A stretch of 64,000 nt of DNA from Bradyrhizobiaceae bacterium PARB1 (GCA_002256345.1 NKIY01000001.1:822194-886193); one strand, 5' to 3'; positions 1 through 9,307 are shown, counted from the first letter of the stretch. Made by a program: numbers and translations. The notes: generated by a model from the sequence alone, not told the origin.

Positions 1-61
1 TTGAGAGGCGCTCCAGGGCGACCTGACGGATCGTCCAGCTGTTTACTCCACCATTTAGCAT
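1..61 (-). CDS. 5' end of an unidentified gene, cut by the window edge
   Basis: On the minus strand an AGGAG ribosome site is followed, 7 bases later, by ATG at position 61 and an open frame to the window edge that begins MLNGGVNSWTIRQVALERLS. Only 20 residues are visible, too few to name a family. It is divergent from the CoA-transferase gene and shares its 106-base intergenic region, which holds a palindrome, so a local regulator is possible but not shown. Confidence 0.35.
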   Translation of the reverse strand, partial: MLNGGVNSWTIRQVALERLS

Positions 62-125
62 GTGTGTCTCCTTCGCTTCTTCGCTTCATAGATCAAACCC
101 CTTGCCGTCGTCGAGTGGACCATAG

Positions 126-145
126 TACATACTGTCCGTATAGTA
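126..145. promoter_or_regulatory. Inverted repeat ATAC-N5-GTAT, possible operator
   Basis: ATACTGTCCGTAT (129-141) is a short inverted repeat 26 bases before the CoA-transferase start and between two divergent genes. ATAC/GTAT half-sites of this kind are common for TetR-type repressors. The assignment to any repressor is inference. Confidence 0.35.
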
Positions 146-167
146 GGTAAGTTGCAGGGAAACGATC

Positions 168-1391
168 ATGCAAGAACGGTCTGGCGCGCTCGCAGGTATC
201 ACGGTGATTGAGCTTGGTATGGTGATGCAAGTGCCGCTTGCCGGGCAGATGCTGGCGGACTTCGGCGCGACAGTCATCAAGGTCGAGCGACCTGGATCGG
301 GCGACATTCTGCGAACTCTCGATCCTGTCGCGAACGAGCAGGGCGTGATGAGCTGCTATTACGCCGCGCTCTGCCGGAACAAATACACGGTGTGCATCGA
401 CATCAAACAGCCCGACGGACAGGCTGCGTTGTTGAAGTTGATCGATCAGGCAGATGTGTTGATCCATAACTTCCGGCCGGGGGTGATGGAGCGGCTCGGT
501 CTCGGTTACGATGAGTTGGCCAAGCGCAATCCGAAGCTGATATTTGCTGGTGGATATGCGTTCGGCCAGCAAGGGCCGATGTCGAAGCTGCCTGGGCAGG
601 ACATGCTGGCACAGGCCTTCAGCGGCTTCACCATGAGTGGCCGCGATCCTGACGAGCAACCGAAACTCAATAATACGCCTTTGATGGACTATTCGGCAGC
701 GCTTTCCCTGACCCAAGGGATTCTGGCGGCGGTGATCGAGCGTGGGCGTTCCGGCATGGGGCAGGCGGTATCGACGTCGTTGCTCGAGGTTGCTGTCGGA
801 ATGCAGACTCTAGAAATCGCCAGTCAGACAATGCATGGCACGGACACAAGCTGGCTCCGGCAATCGATGGTGTTTCGCGCGAAGGACGGCTGGATCGTCG
901 TGCTGACGCTATTTCGCGACAATCCTCTTCGGTTGCTGTGCGACGCGTTCGGTGTTCCGGATATGAGCGAGAGCGAGCAATTCCGAACCGTCGAGTTGCA
1001 GATCGCCAGCAAGGCGCGCATCCACGAGAGGTTTGCGCCGCTCTTTGCGCAGGAGAGCCTGGCGGAGGTAACCAAGCGCCTCGCACGCGTAGACATTCTG
1101 TATTCGCCGATCAATCGGCTTCCCGACACTCTCAGTCATCCGCAAATGGAGGCGAATGGTTCGATCTGGTCAATCGACGTTCCGGGTCACGGAGAACTGA
1201 AAGTCGCAGGCAGTGCCGTCAAACTCTCGCGGACGCCTGCAACCTATCGCCGTGCCCCGGCATGGATGGGGGCGGACAACGAAGAAGTGCTTCGGTCATT
1301 CGGCTTCAGTGAAGACGAAATCAACGCATTGAAAAAGTCAGAAGCGCTCAAGAGCGATCCGCGCTCGGATAGCGTTGGCGCGACCAAATAG
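168..1391 (+). CDS. CaiB/BaiF (family III) CoA transferase
   Basis: A 407-residue protein of the normal length for family III CoA transferases, which move CoA between carboxylic acids through an aspartyl-CoA anhydride. Visible family features are the N-terminal GITVIELG strand, DFGATVIKVE (31-40), NFRPG (101-105), and the MDYSAAL segment whose Asp174 matches the catalytic aspartate. An AGGGAAA site precedes the ATG. It is the first gene of a co-directional run with a GH88-like hydrolase and a Liv-type importer, so the substrate is probably something brought in by that importer. The acid itself cannot be told from sequence; formyl-CoA, carnitine and succinyl-CoA transferases share the fold. 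Confidence 0.9.
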   Translation: MQERSGALAGITVIELGMVMQVPLAGQMLADFGATVIKVERPGSGDILRTLDPVANEQGVMSCYYAALCRNKYTVCIDIKQPDGQAALLKLIDQADVLIHNFRPGVMERLGLGYDELAKRNPKLIFAGGYAFGQQGPMSKLPGQDMLAQAFSGFTMSGRDPDEQPKLNNTPLMDYSAALSLTQGILAAVIERGRSGMGQAVSTSLLEVAVGMQTLEIASQTMHGTDTSWLRQSMVFRAKDGWIVVLTLFRDNPLRLLCDAFGVPDMSESEQFRTVELQIASKARIHERFAPLFAQESLAEVTKRLARVDILYSPINRLPDTLSHPQMEANGSIWSIDVPGHGELKVAGSAVKLSRTPATYRRAPAWMGADNEEVLRSFGFSEDEINALKKSEALKSDPRSDSVGATK

Positions 1392-1401
1392 GGAGTTCTC
1401 C

Positions 1402-2559
1402 ATGAGCACATCAGCGCACAATTCAGTCTCACCGTCCTGGGACGCAGCGATCGAACGGATGCTTGGACGTATCGATCAGACGCTCGCAATGAATCTCGAC
1501 GGGTTTCCAAATATCGGCAATCCGGAAACTGGCGTTTGGACGACATCGCCAGACGGATTCTGGACCGGTGGCTTTTGGGTGGGCATGCTGTGGTTGGCGG
1601 GCAAATACACTGGTGACGCCCGCTACGGCGCCGCGGCCGAAGCCTGGCTTCGGCGCCTGGAAAGCCGGGTCGAAAGCCGTACCGTGTTCCGCGGCCTGTT
1701 ATTTTATCCGGCTGCGGTCATGGGGGCTGAAACCGCTGCGCATGGCCATAGTCGCGAGATCGCAGTGGACGCGGCCGTTTCACTCGGACAACAATTCATT
1801 GATAGCGTGGGCATCATTCCTCTCGGAAACGAGGCGGAGGAGGCACACAGCGTTGGCGACTACGACGCCAATATCGATGGCCTCATCGCGTCGCCATTGA
1901 TGTTCTGGGCGGCTCGCGCCGGTTCTCGTGACGACCTGTATGCGAAGGCGTTGTCTCATGCACTGAAGAGCGCCGAGTTTTTCGTGCAAGCGGACGCCTC
2001 AGTGATCCAGTCTGCGACGTTCGATCCCGGGACAGGGCGAGTATCGCGTCGCTACACCCACAAAGGAATTGCGGAAGACTCGATTTGGACGCGCGCACAG
2101 GCGTGGGCAATGCTCGGCTATACGCTGTCCGCGAAGAACGCCCCCAATGAGCAAAAACTGCTCGACTACGCATCGGCGACGGCTGAATGGTGGATGAAGA
2201 ACGTTCCAGCCGATTACGTCGCATACTGGGATTTTTCAGCTCCGGTAACTCCAGCAACCTGGCGCGATACGTCGGGGACCGCGATCGCCGCTTCGGCTCT
2301 CTTGGGGCTGGGCCAGCTTGTTCGTGGGGAGGACGGACTCCGCTTCCGAAATCACGCCGAGAGCACGGTGCGCGCGCTCGTGGACAGACATCTCACACCT
2401 GTCGGCAACACGGATCGCCGTCCTCAGGGAATCCTCGGCGATGGCTGTTTCGACGTCCGCCACAACAACGCCCTCGCGAATGAACTGATCTGGGGTGACT
2501 ACTTCCTTTTCGAAAGCCTTGGTCGTCTCGCGGGACGACTAGACGGAATCGGCGCCTGA
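1402..2559 (+). CDS. Glycoside hydrolase family 88-like (unsaturated glucuronyl/rhamnogalacturonyl hydrolase type)
   Basis: About 385 residues from ATG 1402, chosen because GGGAG lies just upstream; an in-frame TTG at 1375 would overlap the preceding gene. The TGGFWVGMLW motif (55-64), YDANIDGL (154-161), a later RAQAW and DTSGTAIAAS match the (alpha/alpha)6 barrel of GH88/GH105 enzymes, which hydrate the enol ether of unsaturated uronyl oligosaccharides using aspartates in segments like DANIDGL. No signal peptide, so cytoplasmic. Pairing with a CoA transferase and an amino-acid-type importer is unusual for this family, whose usual neighbours are sugar transporters and lyases; the true substrate may differ. 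Confidence 0.75.
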   Translation: MSTSAHNSVSPSWDAAIERMLGRIDQTLAMNLDGFPNIGNPETGVWTTSPDGFWTGGFWVGMLWLAGKYTGDARYGAAAEAWLRRLESRVESRTVFRGLLFYPAAVMGAETAAHGHSREIAVDAAVSLGQQFIDSVGIIPLGNEAEEAHSVGDYDANIDGLIASPLMFWAARAGSRDDLYAKALSHALKSAEFFVQADASVIQSATFDPGTGRVSRRYTHKGIAEDSIWTRAQAWAMLGYTLSAKNAPNEQKLLDYASATAEWWMKNVPADYVAYWDFSAPVTPATWRDTSGTAIAASALLGLGQLVRGEDGLRFRNHAESTVRALVDRHLTPVGNTDRRPQGILGDGCFDVRHNNALANELIWGDYFLFESLGRLAGRLDGIGA

Positions 2560-2625
2560 GCCGATCGCGACGGCTCTGGCCGTACAGACTTAATCACACT
2601 CAGCAAGAATGAGGGGAAACGACCA

Positions 2626-3843
2626 ATGTTGAAGCAATCTTACGTCAAGAAACTCATGTGTACGCTCGCAGTAACGATGATGCCAATCACATCATACGCG
2701 CAGACTGCGGTGAAAGTGGGCGTACTGAATGACAAGTCCGGCCTTTACGCAGATCTGAGCGGCGAGGGCTCGATCGTCGCTGCCCAGATGGCAGTCGAAG
2801 ACTTCAAGGCTGCCGAGAAAGGACTGAACGTTCAGATCGTGTCGGCGGATCACCAGAATAAGCCGGATGTCGGTACGTCGATTGCACGGAAATGGTACGA
2901 TCAGGACGGTGTCGATATGATCATCGACGTGCCGACGTCCTCCGTGGCCCTGGCGCTCAGCTTGCTGACGCGCGACAAGAACAAGGTCTTCATCAATTCT
3001 GGCGGCGGCTCGTCCGATCTCACGGGAACGGCTTGCACGCCCAATACCATCCATTGGACTTACGATACTTGGGCTACGGGGAACGGGACCGGAAGCGCGA
3101 TGGTCAAGCGCGGCGGCGATACCTGGTATTTCATCACGGCAGACTATGCATTCGGCCATGCCCTCCAGCGGGACACCGCAGCCACTGTCGAAAAGACCGG
3201 CGGCAAGGTGCTGGGCCAGGCACGCCATCCGTTGTCGACGTCGGATTTCTCCTCGTTCCTACTCCAGGCGCAAAGTTCGAAAGCTAAAGTCATTGGTCTC
3301 GCGAATGCCGGCGCCGACACGGTCAATTCGATCAAGCAGGCAGCCGAGTTCGGCATCACGCAAGGCGGCCAGAAGCTGGCGGGACTGCTGGTCTTCATCA
3401 ATGACGTTCACGCCCTTGGGCTCAATGTTACGCAGGGACTGGTTCTTACCGAGTCCTTCTATTGGGATTTGAACGACGACACGCGGGCGTTCTCGAAGCG
3501 CTTCGCTGCCCGGTTCAAGGGCAAGATGCCGACCATGGCGCAGGCCGGCGTCTATTCCGGAATGATCCATTATCTCAAGGCCGTCGAAGCCAACAAGGAT
3601 ACGAAGGACGGCGCAGGGATCGTGAAAAAGATGAAAGAAATGCCGACCGACGATCCGGTGTTCGGCAAAGGCAGCGTTCGCGTCGATGGCCGTAAGATCC
3701 ATCCGATGTATCTGTTCGAGGTCAAGAAGCCGGAAGAATCGAAGGGCGAGTGGGACCTCTACAAGCTGCTGGCGACGATTCCCGCGGAGCAGGCCTTCCG
3801 TCCGCTCGATCAGGGCGGCTGCCCGCTGGTCACCCAAAAGTAA
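2626..3843 (+). CDS. Branched-chain amino acid type ABC transporter, periplasmic binding protein
   Basis: A 405-residue LivK/Peripla_BP_6-type protein. A signal peptide of about 25 residues ends at SYAQT. The mature part starts VKVGVLNDKSGLYADLSG, the usual opening of amide/aromatic acid binding proteins, and contains VNSIKQAAEFGI and a YSGMIHYLKAV helix. It delivers a small carboxylate or amino acid to the LivGFHM-type genes just downstream. Many rhizobial members bind aromatic acids rather than leucine, and the CoA transferase upstream would fit that, but the ligand is not readable. A strong hairpin follows and probably sets a higher level for this subunit. Confidence 0.92.
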   Translation: MLKQSYVKKLMCTLAVTMMPITSYAQTAVKVGVLNDKSGLYADLSGEGSIVAAQMAVEDFKAAEKGLNVQIVSADHQNKPDVGTSIARKWYDQDGVDMIIDVPTSSVALALSLLTRDKNKVFINSGGGSSDLTGTACTPNTIHWTYDTWATGNGTGSAMVKRGGDTWYFITADYAFGHALQRDTAATVEKTGGKVLGQARHPLSTSDFSSFLLQAQSSKAKVIGLANAGADTVNSIKQAAEFGITQGGQKLAGLLVFINDVHALGLNVTQGLVLTESFYWDLNDDTRAFSKRFAARFKGKMPTMAQAGVYSGMIHYLKAVEANKDTKDGAGIVKKMKEMPTDDPVFGKGSVRVDGRKIHPMYLFEVKKPEESKGEWDLYKLLATIPAEQAFRPLDQGGCPLVTQK

Positions 3844-3860
3844 GTCATCTGATGATGAAA

Positions 3861-3897
3861 AAGAGCGGACATCGGCATGTATCCGATGTCCGCTCTT
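3861..3897 (+). terminator. 15-bp perfect hairpin between binding-protein and ATPase genes
   Basis: AAGAGCGGACATCGG (3861-3875), 7-base loop, exact reverse complement at 3883-3897. No T-tract follows, so it is more likely a partial terminator or an mRNA-stabilising hairpin behind the binding-protein gene than a full stop. Confidence 0.75.
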
Positions 3898-3944
3898 GAT
3901 CCACAACGTCCCATCGACATGTCCGCGACGTTCTCCGAGCGATC

Positions 3945-4721
3945 GTGGTGCTGGAGTGTGTTTGCTTGACTGACGATCTCATCCTCGAAACCCACGGACT
4001 GACCAAGCAATTTGCGGGATTCTACGCCGTTCGCGACGTCAATCTGCAGGTTCGCAAGGGTACCATTCACGCGCTGATCGGGCCAAACGGTGCAGGCAAG
4101 ACGACGTGCTTCAACCTGCTCACCAAGTTTCTGCAGCCCTCCGAGGGCCAGATTCTCTACAAGGGCAAGGACATCAGCGCGATGGCGCCGGCAGACGTCG
4201 CCCGTCTCGGCCTCGTCCGCTCGTTCCAGATCTCGGCGGTATTTCCACATCTGACCGCGCTGGAGAATGTCCGCGTCGCGCTGCAGCGTCAGCACGGTGC
4301 GTCCTTCGATTTCTGGCGCTCCAAGAGCGTGCTCGACAAATACAATCAGCGCGCCGCCGAACTGCTCGAAGATGTCGGCCTGTCCGAATTCGCCAACACC
4401 CCGGCGGTCGAGATGGCCTATGGCCGCAAGCGCGCGCTGGAGATCGCCACCACGCTGGCGCTCGATCCGGAAATGATGCTGCTGGACGAGCCGATGGCCG
4501 GCATGGGCCACGAGGACATCGACAAGATCGCCGCTTTGATCAAACGCATCTCGGCGAAATACACCATCCTGATGGTCGAACATAATCTCAGCGTCGTCTC
4601 GACGCTGTCGGACACCATCACCGTTTTGACGCGCGGCAAGATTTTGGCGGAAGGCAATTATGCCGATCTCACCAAGGACGAACGCGTGAAGGAAGCTTAC
4701 CTGGGAGCCGGACATGGCTGA
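3945..4721 (+). CDS. livG: ABC transporter ATP-binding protein, LivG type
   Basis: One of the two ATPases of the importer. Walker A GPNGAGKTT at 46-54, Walker B MMLLDEPMAG, and the LivG-like SAVFPHLTALENVRVALQ segment. The signature region reads MAYGRKRALEIA instead of the usual LSYGQQR, a small departure. The longest frame starts at GTG 3945, but a GGAG at 3953-3956 makes TTG 3966 the better start. It ends with an 8-base overlap into the second ATPase gene, so the two are translationally coupled. Confidence 0.9.
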   Translation: MVLECVCLTDDLILETHGLTKQFAGFYAVRDVNLQVRKGTIHALIGPNGAGKTTCFNLLTKFLQPSEGQILYKGKDISAMAPADVARLGLVRSFQISAVFPHLTALENVRVALQRQHGASFDFWRSKSVLDKYNQRAAELLEDVGLSEFANTPAVEMAYGRKRALEIATTLALDPEMMLLDEPMAGMGHEDIDKIAALIKRISAKYTILMVEHNLSVVSTLSDTITVLTRGKILAEGNYADLTKDERVKEAYLGAGHG

Positions 4722-5460
4722 TACACTCACGGCCGCTCCGGCTTCTTCGTCTGCCAATGCAAAGACCGTTCTGGAAGTCCGCGACCTGCAGGCGTGGTAC
4801 GGCGAATCGCACATTCTTCACGGCATCAATTTCGACGTGAAGCAGGGCGAGGTGGTGACGCTGCTGGGCCGCAACGGCGCCGGCAAGACCACGACGCTGA
4901 AGTCCATCATGGGCATCATCGGCAAGCGCACCGGCTCGGTGAAGTTCGAAGGCAACGAGATCATCAAGACCGCCTCGGACAAGATCGCCCGCCAGGGCAT
5001 CGCCTTCTGCCCGGAAGAGCGCGGCATCTTCTCCAGCCTCGACGTGCGCGAGAACCTCTTGCTGCCGCCGACCATCCGTCCGGGTGGTCTCTCGGTCGAG
5101 CAGATCTTTGAACTGTTTCCGAATCTGAAGGAGCGTCTCAACAGCCAGGGCACCAAGCTCTCGGGTGGTGAGCAGCAGATGCTGGCCATCGGCCGCATCC
5201 TGCGCACCGGCGCGCGCTTCCTGATGCTGGACGAGCCGACCGAAGGTCTGGCGCCCGTCATCATCCAGCAGATCGGCCACACCATCGCGCGGCTGAAGTC
5301 GGAAGGCTTCACCATCCTGCTCGTCGAGCAGAATTTCCGTTTCGCCTCCACCGTCGCCGATCGCTTCTACATCGTCGATCACGGCCAGGTCGTGGACGGA
5401 TTCGCGAGTTCGGAGCTGTCCTCGAATATGGACAAGCTACACACCTATCTCGGCGTTTAG
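4714..5460 (+). CDS. livF: ABC transporter ATP-binding protein, LivF type
   Basis: A 248-residue second ATPase. Walker A GRNGAGKTT (52-60), signature LSGGEQQML, Walker B FLMLDEPTEGLAP and the H-loop region ILLVEQNF are all present. The first 20 residues (Ala/Ser-rich) are an extension in front of the normal VLEVRDLQAWYGESHIL start. It pairs with the LivG-type subunit whose stop overlaps its ATG, and is followed 12 bases later by the first permease gene. Confidence 0.93.
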   Translation: MADTLTAAPASSSANAKTVLEVRDLQAWYGESHILHGINFDVKQGEVVTLLGRNGAGKTTTLKSIMGIIGKRTGSVKFEGNEIIKTASDKIARQGIAFCPEERGIFSSLDVRENLLLPPTIRPGGLSVEQIFELFPNLKERLNSQGTKLSGGEQQMLAIGRILRTGARFLMLDEPTEGLAPVIIQQIGHTIARLKSEGFTILLVEQNFRFASTVADRFYIVDHGQVVDGFASSELSSNMDKLHTYLGV

Positions 5461-5472
5461 GACGGGAATATC

Positions 5473-6348
5473 ATGACATTCAATCTCCAGGCCCTGTCCG
5501 CCCAATTGCTGGTCGGGCTCATCAATGGCTCCTTCTATGCCTTGCTGAGTCTCGGTCTCGCGGTGATTTTCGGCATGCTCAACATCATCAATTTCGCTCA
5601 TGGCGCGCTCTATATGATGGGCGCCTTCGTGGCGTATTTCCTCCTCAATCTGGCAGGCATCGGCTACTGGCCTGCGCTGATCTTGGCGCCGATCATCGTC
5701 GGCGTCTTCGGCATGATCCTGGAGCGGACCATGCTGCAATGGATCGCGTCGCTGGATCACCTGTATGGCCTGCTGTTAACCTTCGGTCTGGCGCTGATCA
5801 TTCAGGGCGTATTCCAAAACTATTTTGGTTCGTCGGGCCTGCCTTACGCGATCCCCGACGCGCTCAGAGGCGGCGTCAATCTCGGCTTTATGTTCCTGCC
5901 GATCTATCGTGGCTGGGTCGTCATCTTCTCGCTGGTCATCTGTATCGCCACCTGGTTCCTGATCGAGCGTACGCGCCTCGGCGCCTATCTTCGCGCAGCG
6001 ACCGAGAACCCGACGCTGGTGCGCGCCTTCGGCATCAACGTGCCTTTGATGATCACGCTGACCTACGGCCTCGGCGTCGGTCTGGCGGCGCTGGCCGGCG
6101 TGCTGTCGGCACCGATCAACCAGGTTCGCCCGCTGATGGGCGCGGACCTCATCATCGTCGTGTTCGCGGTCGTCGTCATCGGCGGCATGGGCTCGATCAT
6201 GGGATCGATCATCACCGGTTTCACCCTCGGCATCATCGAGGGCCTGACCAAGTATTTTTACCCCGAGGCCTCCAACACCGTCGTCTTCGTGCTGATGGTC
6301 TTGGTGCTCCTCGTGAAACCCTCGGGCCTGACGGGACGGACCACCTGA
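5473..6348 (+). CDS. livH: ABC transporter permease, LivH type
   Basis: A 291-residue inner-membrane protein with about eight hydrophobic segments. The opening LVGLINGSFYALLSLGLAVIF and GMLNIINFAHGALYMMGA are diagnostic of LivH permeases, and the VIGGMGSIMGSIITGF segment near the C terminus is the coupling region for the ATPases. It forms the translocation channel with the LivM-type protein, whose gene follows after one base. Confidence 0.93.
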   Translation: MTFNLQALSAQLLVGLINGSFYALLSLGLAVIFGMLNIINFAHGALYMMGAFVAYFLLNLAGIGYWPALILAPIIVGVFGMILERTMLQWIASLDHLYGLLLTFGLALIIQGVFQNYFGSSGLPYAIPDALRGGVNLGFMFLPIYRGWVVIFSLVICIATWFLIERTRLGAYLRAATENPTLVRAFGINVPLMITLTYGLGVGLAALAGVLSAPINQVRPLMGADLIIVVFAVVVIGGMGSIMGSIITGFTLGIIEGLTKYFYPEASNTVVFVLMVLVLLVKPSGLTGRTT

Positions 6349-6349
6349 T

Positions 6350-7372
6350 ATGACCACCATCACTGACAATTCGATCCCCACCACGCCGACCCGTGGCACC
6401 AAGGACGAGATGATCGCTTTCGTGATCATGACCGTCCTGCTGGCAGCCGTGCCGTTCTCCGGGCTGTATCCGTTCTTCGTGATGCAGGCGCTGTGCTTCG
6501 CGCTGTTCGCCTGCGCCTTCAACCTGCTGATCGGTTACGGCGGCCTGCTGTCCTTCGGCCACGCGATGTTCATGGGCACCGCGGGCTATGTCACCGCGCA
6601 TATGGCCAAGGTCGGCACCATCGGCTTCAAGGTCCCGCTGATCGGCGAGTTCATGATCAATATGGGCCCGCTGTCGCCGGAACTGTCGATCGTGTTCGGT
6701 CTGGTGGCTGCCTTCGTGCTCGCCGTCGTCACCGGCCTGATCGCGATCCGCCGTCAGGGCATCTACTTCGCCATGATCACGCTGGCGCTGTCGCAGCTGA
6801 TCTTCTTCCTCTATCTGCAGACGCCGTTCACCCATGGTGAAGACGGCATCCAGGGCATTCCGCAGGGCATGCTGTTCGGCCTGTTCGACCTGTCGAAGCC
6901 GACCACGCTGTATTACGTAATCCTGGTCGGCTTCCTGATCGGCTTCCTGATCATCTTCCGCACCACCAATTCGCCGTTCGGCGAGGTGCTGAAGGCGATC
7001 CGCGAAAACGAGCCGCGCGCCATCTCGCTCGGCTACAAGACCGATCATTACAAGCTGATGGCCTTCATCCTGTCGGGCGTGCTGGCCGGTTTTGCAGGTT
7101 CGCTAAAGGTGTTCGTGGCGCAGAACGCCTCGCTCACCGACGTGCACTGGACCATGTCGGGTGAAGTCGTGCTGATCACGCTGGTGGGCGGTCTTGCGAC
7201 GCTTTACGGCCCGGTGGTCGGCGCCTTCGTGATCATCGCTATGCAGCAATATCTGGCCGGCTTTGGCCAGTGGGTGACGGTGATCCAGGGCGTGATCTTC
7301 GTGGTCTGCGTGCTGACCTTTCGCCGCGGCGTTATCGGCGAGATCGCGCATCTGTCCAGACGTTCGCTGTGA
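6350..7372 (+). CDS. livM: ABC transporter permease, LivM type
   Basis: A 340-residue multi-spanning permease. NLLIGYGGLLSFGHAMFMG, AIRENEPRAISLGYKTDHYKL and the VGGLATLYGPVVGAF block are typical LivM features. It closes the co-directional run 168-7372. The downstream stretch carries remnants on the opposite strand, so the operon end is also the edge of the ordinary part of the window. Confidence 0.93.
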   Translation: MTTITDNSIPTTPTRGTKDEMIAFVIMTVLLAAVPFSGLYPFFVMQALCFALFACAFNLLIGYGGLLSFGHAMFMGTAGYVTAHMAKVGTIGFKVPLIGEFMINMGPLSPELSIVFGLVAAFVLAVVTGLIAIRRQGIYFAMITLALSQLIFFLYLQTPFTHGEDGIQGIPQGMLFGLFDLSKPTTLYYVILVGFLIGFLIIFRTTNSPFGEVLKAIRENEPRAISLGYKTDHYKLMAFILSGVLAGFAGSLKVFVAQNASLTDVHWTMSGEVVLITLVGGLATLYGPVVGAFVIIAMQQYLAGFGQWVTVIQGVIFVVCVLTFRRGVIGEIAHLSRRSL

Positions 7373-7429
7373 GGTCCGCGGAAGTCCAGCGTGCGGGCCT
7401 GAAATTCCCCTACGATATAATACAATCTT

Positions 7430-7807
7430 CCAGATACCGACCCACATCACCGCCCCACGCGTCACTCGATAGCCATCGTATTGCAGACCCCGGGATCGCC
7501 GAACACGGTATTGAGAGCGGCGGTCCAGGGCGGCTTCCGCCGCGAGCAGGACGACGCATCGGAGATATGGGCGACGGATCTTCGTCATGCCGCCGATCAT
7601 GGCGGCCGCCACGAACGCGGAGACGAGAATGGCGGCCCGATAGCATGCTTCGAGGTCGCCATGCTCGAGGTCCACGCCTATCGAGATGCTGGCGCCGCTC
7701 GCGAAGGAGATGAAAAAGCCGCCCAACTCCTTGAAGCTGACCGCGTTCACCAACCCGGCGAAGCAGGTCATGAGCAATCCCGAGCACGCGACAAAGCTCC
7801 GGTTCAT
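7430..7807 (-). pseudogene. Truncated, frameshifted DUF1275 (YoaK-like) membrane protein
   Basis: From ATG 7807 the minus strand encodes about 70 residues (VNAVSFKELGGFFISFASG, YRAAILVSAFVAAAMIGG) that match the start of DUF1275 membrane proteins. After AAEAAL the homology continues only by changing frame (NTVFGDPG in one frame, then YRVTRGAVMWVG, resembling the family's TYVTGALVxLG, in another), and the second half of the protein is missing. The open frame itself runs into the livM 3' end without family similarity. I read it as a decayed fragment. Confidence 0.6.
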
Positions 7808-8061
7808 TGTCGTTACCTTTCGAATGCGATGGTGAGGGATCGGCGGAGAAGAGCCCTGCTGTCGCCGACTCTGACGTCCCGGCATGTCTACCCGCCCGGT
7901 CGGTTCGCTATCCGTCTCCGTGGCGACAAGGCCCTGCGACGCGGACGCTCGCGCGACGCCGCCGAAGGTTGGCCCCCTCGACGGATGGGTGCTACCTTCC
8001 GAGGCATGCGGCCGCCTGCCTTTTTGCGTCATGGGCCGCGACGAAGGAGAGGTGAACCGAA

Positions 8062-8166
8062 GTGGAAAGAAGGCACGGAGCAATCGGAGCGGTCTTGATC
8101 GCCTGGACTCTCGCCGTCATCGGCGTCGCGACGATCGGAGCGGTTGCCGTCTTTCTTCTCGGATAG
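8062..8166 (+). CDS. Small single-helix membrane protein (34 aa)
   Basis: GTG 8062 preceded by AAGGAGAGG opens a 34-residue frame: a basic start (MERRHGAIG) followed by one hydrophobic helix to the C terminus (VLIAWTLAVIGVATIGAV and on). No family can be named. The good ribosome site and the hairpin shortly after its stop support a real small gene. Confidence 0.5.
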   Translation: MERRHGAIGAVLIAWTLAVIGVATIGAVAVFLLG

Positions 8167-8200
8167 CGAGGCGGAGATCCGGGTCTCCGGAAGATGCCTC

Positions 8201-8232
8201 GTCACCGATGTCGCCGCAGCGACATCGGTGAC
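8201..8232. terminator. 14-bp perfect hairpin between convergent genes
   Basis: GTCACCGATGTCGC (8201-8214), loop CGCA, exact complement 8219-8232. It sits between the 34-aa gene (stop 8166, plus) and the Rnk gene (stop 8242, minus), so it can serve both directions. Confidence 0.7.
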
Positions 8233-8241
8233 TCCGGAGCC

Positions 8242-8673
8242 TTACTTCGGAAGCACCTCGGTCACGGTCAGATCGCGCACCTCACCGGTCCGCGTCTGCC
8301 AACTGATCGACTCCCCTGCGGACATGCCGATCAACGCGACTCCGATCGGCGTCAGCACGGATATCTTCTTGAGCGTGATGTCGGCTTCGTCCGGGTAGAC
8401 GAGCGACACGGTCTGCACCTGGCCGGTCGTGTTGTCGCGGAACGCGACGCCGTCGCCCATGCGCACCACGCCGGACGTCGAGCGTTCGTCGCGGATGATC
8501 CGCGCCCTGTCGAGTTCATCCGCCAGCCAATCGGCGACGTCCGGCATTCGGGTCGTGGCGGCCTCTGCCAACGATCTCAATCGAGCATGATCGCTCGCAG
8601 TGATCGAGATCTTCGGTTTCAGGCGTCGGGAAGGAGAGGCCTTGCCCCGACCGTTATCATCGACTTGGTTCAT
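8242..8673 (-). CDS. rnk: Rnk-type nucleoside diphosphate kinase regulator (GreA/GreB C-terminal domain)
   Basis: 143 residues. The N-terminal part (KPKISITASDHARLRSLAE) forms the Rnk helices and the C-terminal FKBP-like GreA/B domain is clear: VVRMGDGVAFRDNTTGQVQT, LVYPDEADITLKKISVLTPIG, ALIGMSAGESISW. Rnk proteins bind RNA polymerase near the secondary channel and influence NDK levels. A second member lies at 9308-9742 on the other strand. Confidence 0.88.
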   Translation of the reverse strand: MNQVDDNGRGKASPSRRLKPKISITASDHARLRSLAEAATTRMPDVADWLADELDRARIIRDERSTSGVVRMGDGVAFRDNTTGQVQTVSLVYPDEADITLKKISVLTPIGVALIGMSAGESISWQTRTGEVRDLTVTEVLPK

Positions 8674-9307
8674 TTCCGTTCACCCTTCAATTCCGTTGGC
8701 TCCCGCAGAAGTCCGGTACCACCGGGCTTCGCACGGATCGCGCGCGTATCTGGATTTACATATGTGACGTTCAGAGAATTGATGTCGTGTCGCCGCGCGG
8801 CCTCGCAGGAGGCGCTTTTGACGGCGGCTAGTCCGCAGCCGCGGGGAGACCGGAGAGCCGGTCGAAGCTAGGCACGATAGACATCATTCCATGATGCTAG
8901 GCATAGTTTTCGCGATGTCAATCTCGTCGTTGAGGTCGAGAGGGACGCCGACCGAGATGTGGAGCGAATTACATGCGCGACGGAGTGTCGCGAGGGTGGA
9001 GTTGACTTCCTTCCACGCGGCGCTACGTTCGCACCATGTCGCATCTTCGCAAATATCGCTCGTTGCTTCGAGCAGGACGTCTCCAAAACCGGAGTTAGCC
9101 CGTCGCCGTCCTCGCGGACGGTCACGGGTGTGTTGCGAACGACTTCCCAGAAATAAACGGCCTTCCCAAGCCTACCGACCGCTCCGGTCGGCTTGCGCGT
9201 CGGCTTTCCGTCTTGCCGCGTCCCACGGTTCATCGCGGGGCGTCGTCTCCGCGTGCGTCGCGAAAGCTGCGATTGGAGACGACGTACGCCTGTCGATGGG
9301 ACATGGC
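8674..9307. other. Intergenic stretch, no recognised gene
   Basis: About 630 bases between the divergent Rnk-like genes. Frames are open in several registers (for instance 8959-9156 plus) but none shows a ribosome site, a plausible amino-acid composition or a family match. It may hold a decayed gene; I could not identify one. Confidence 0.4.
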
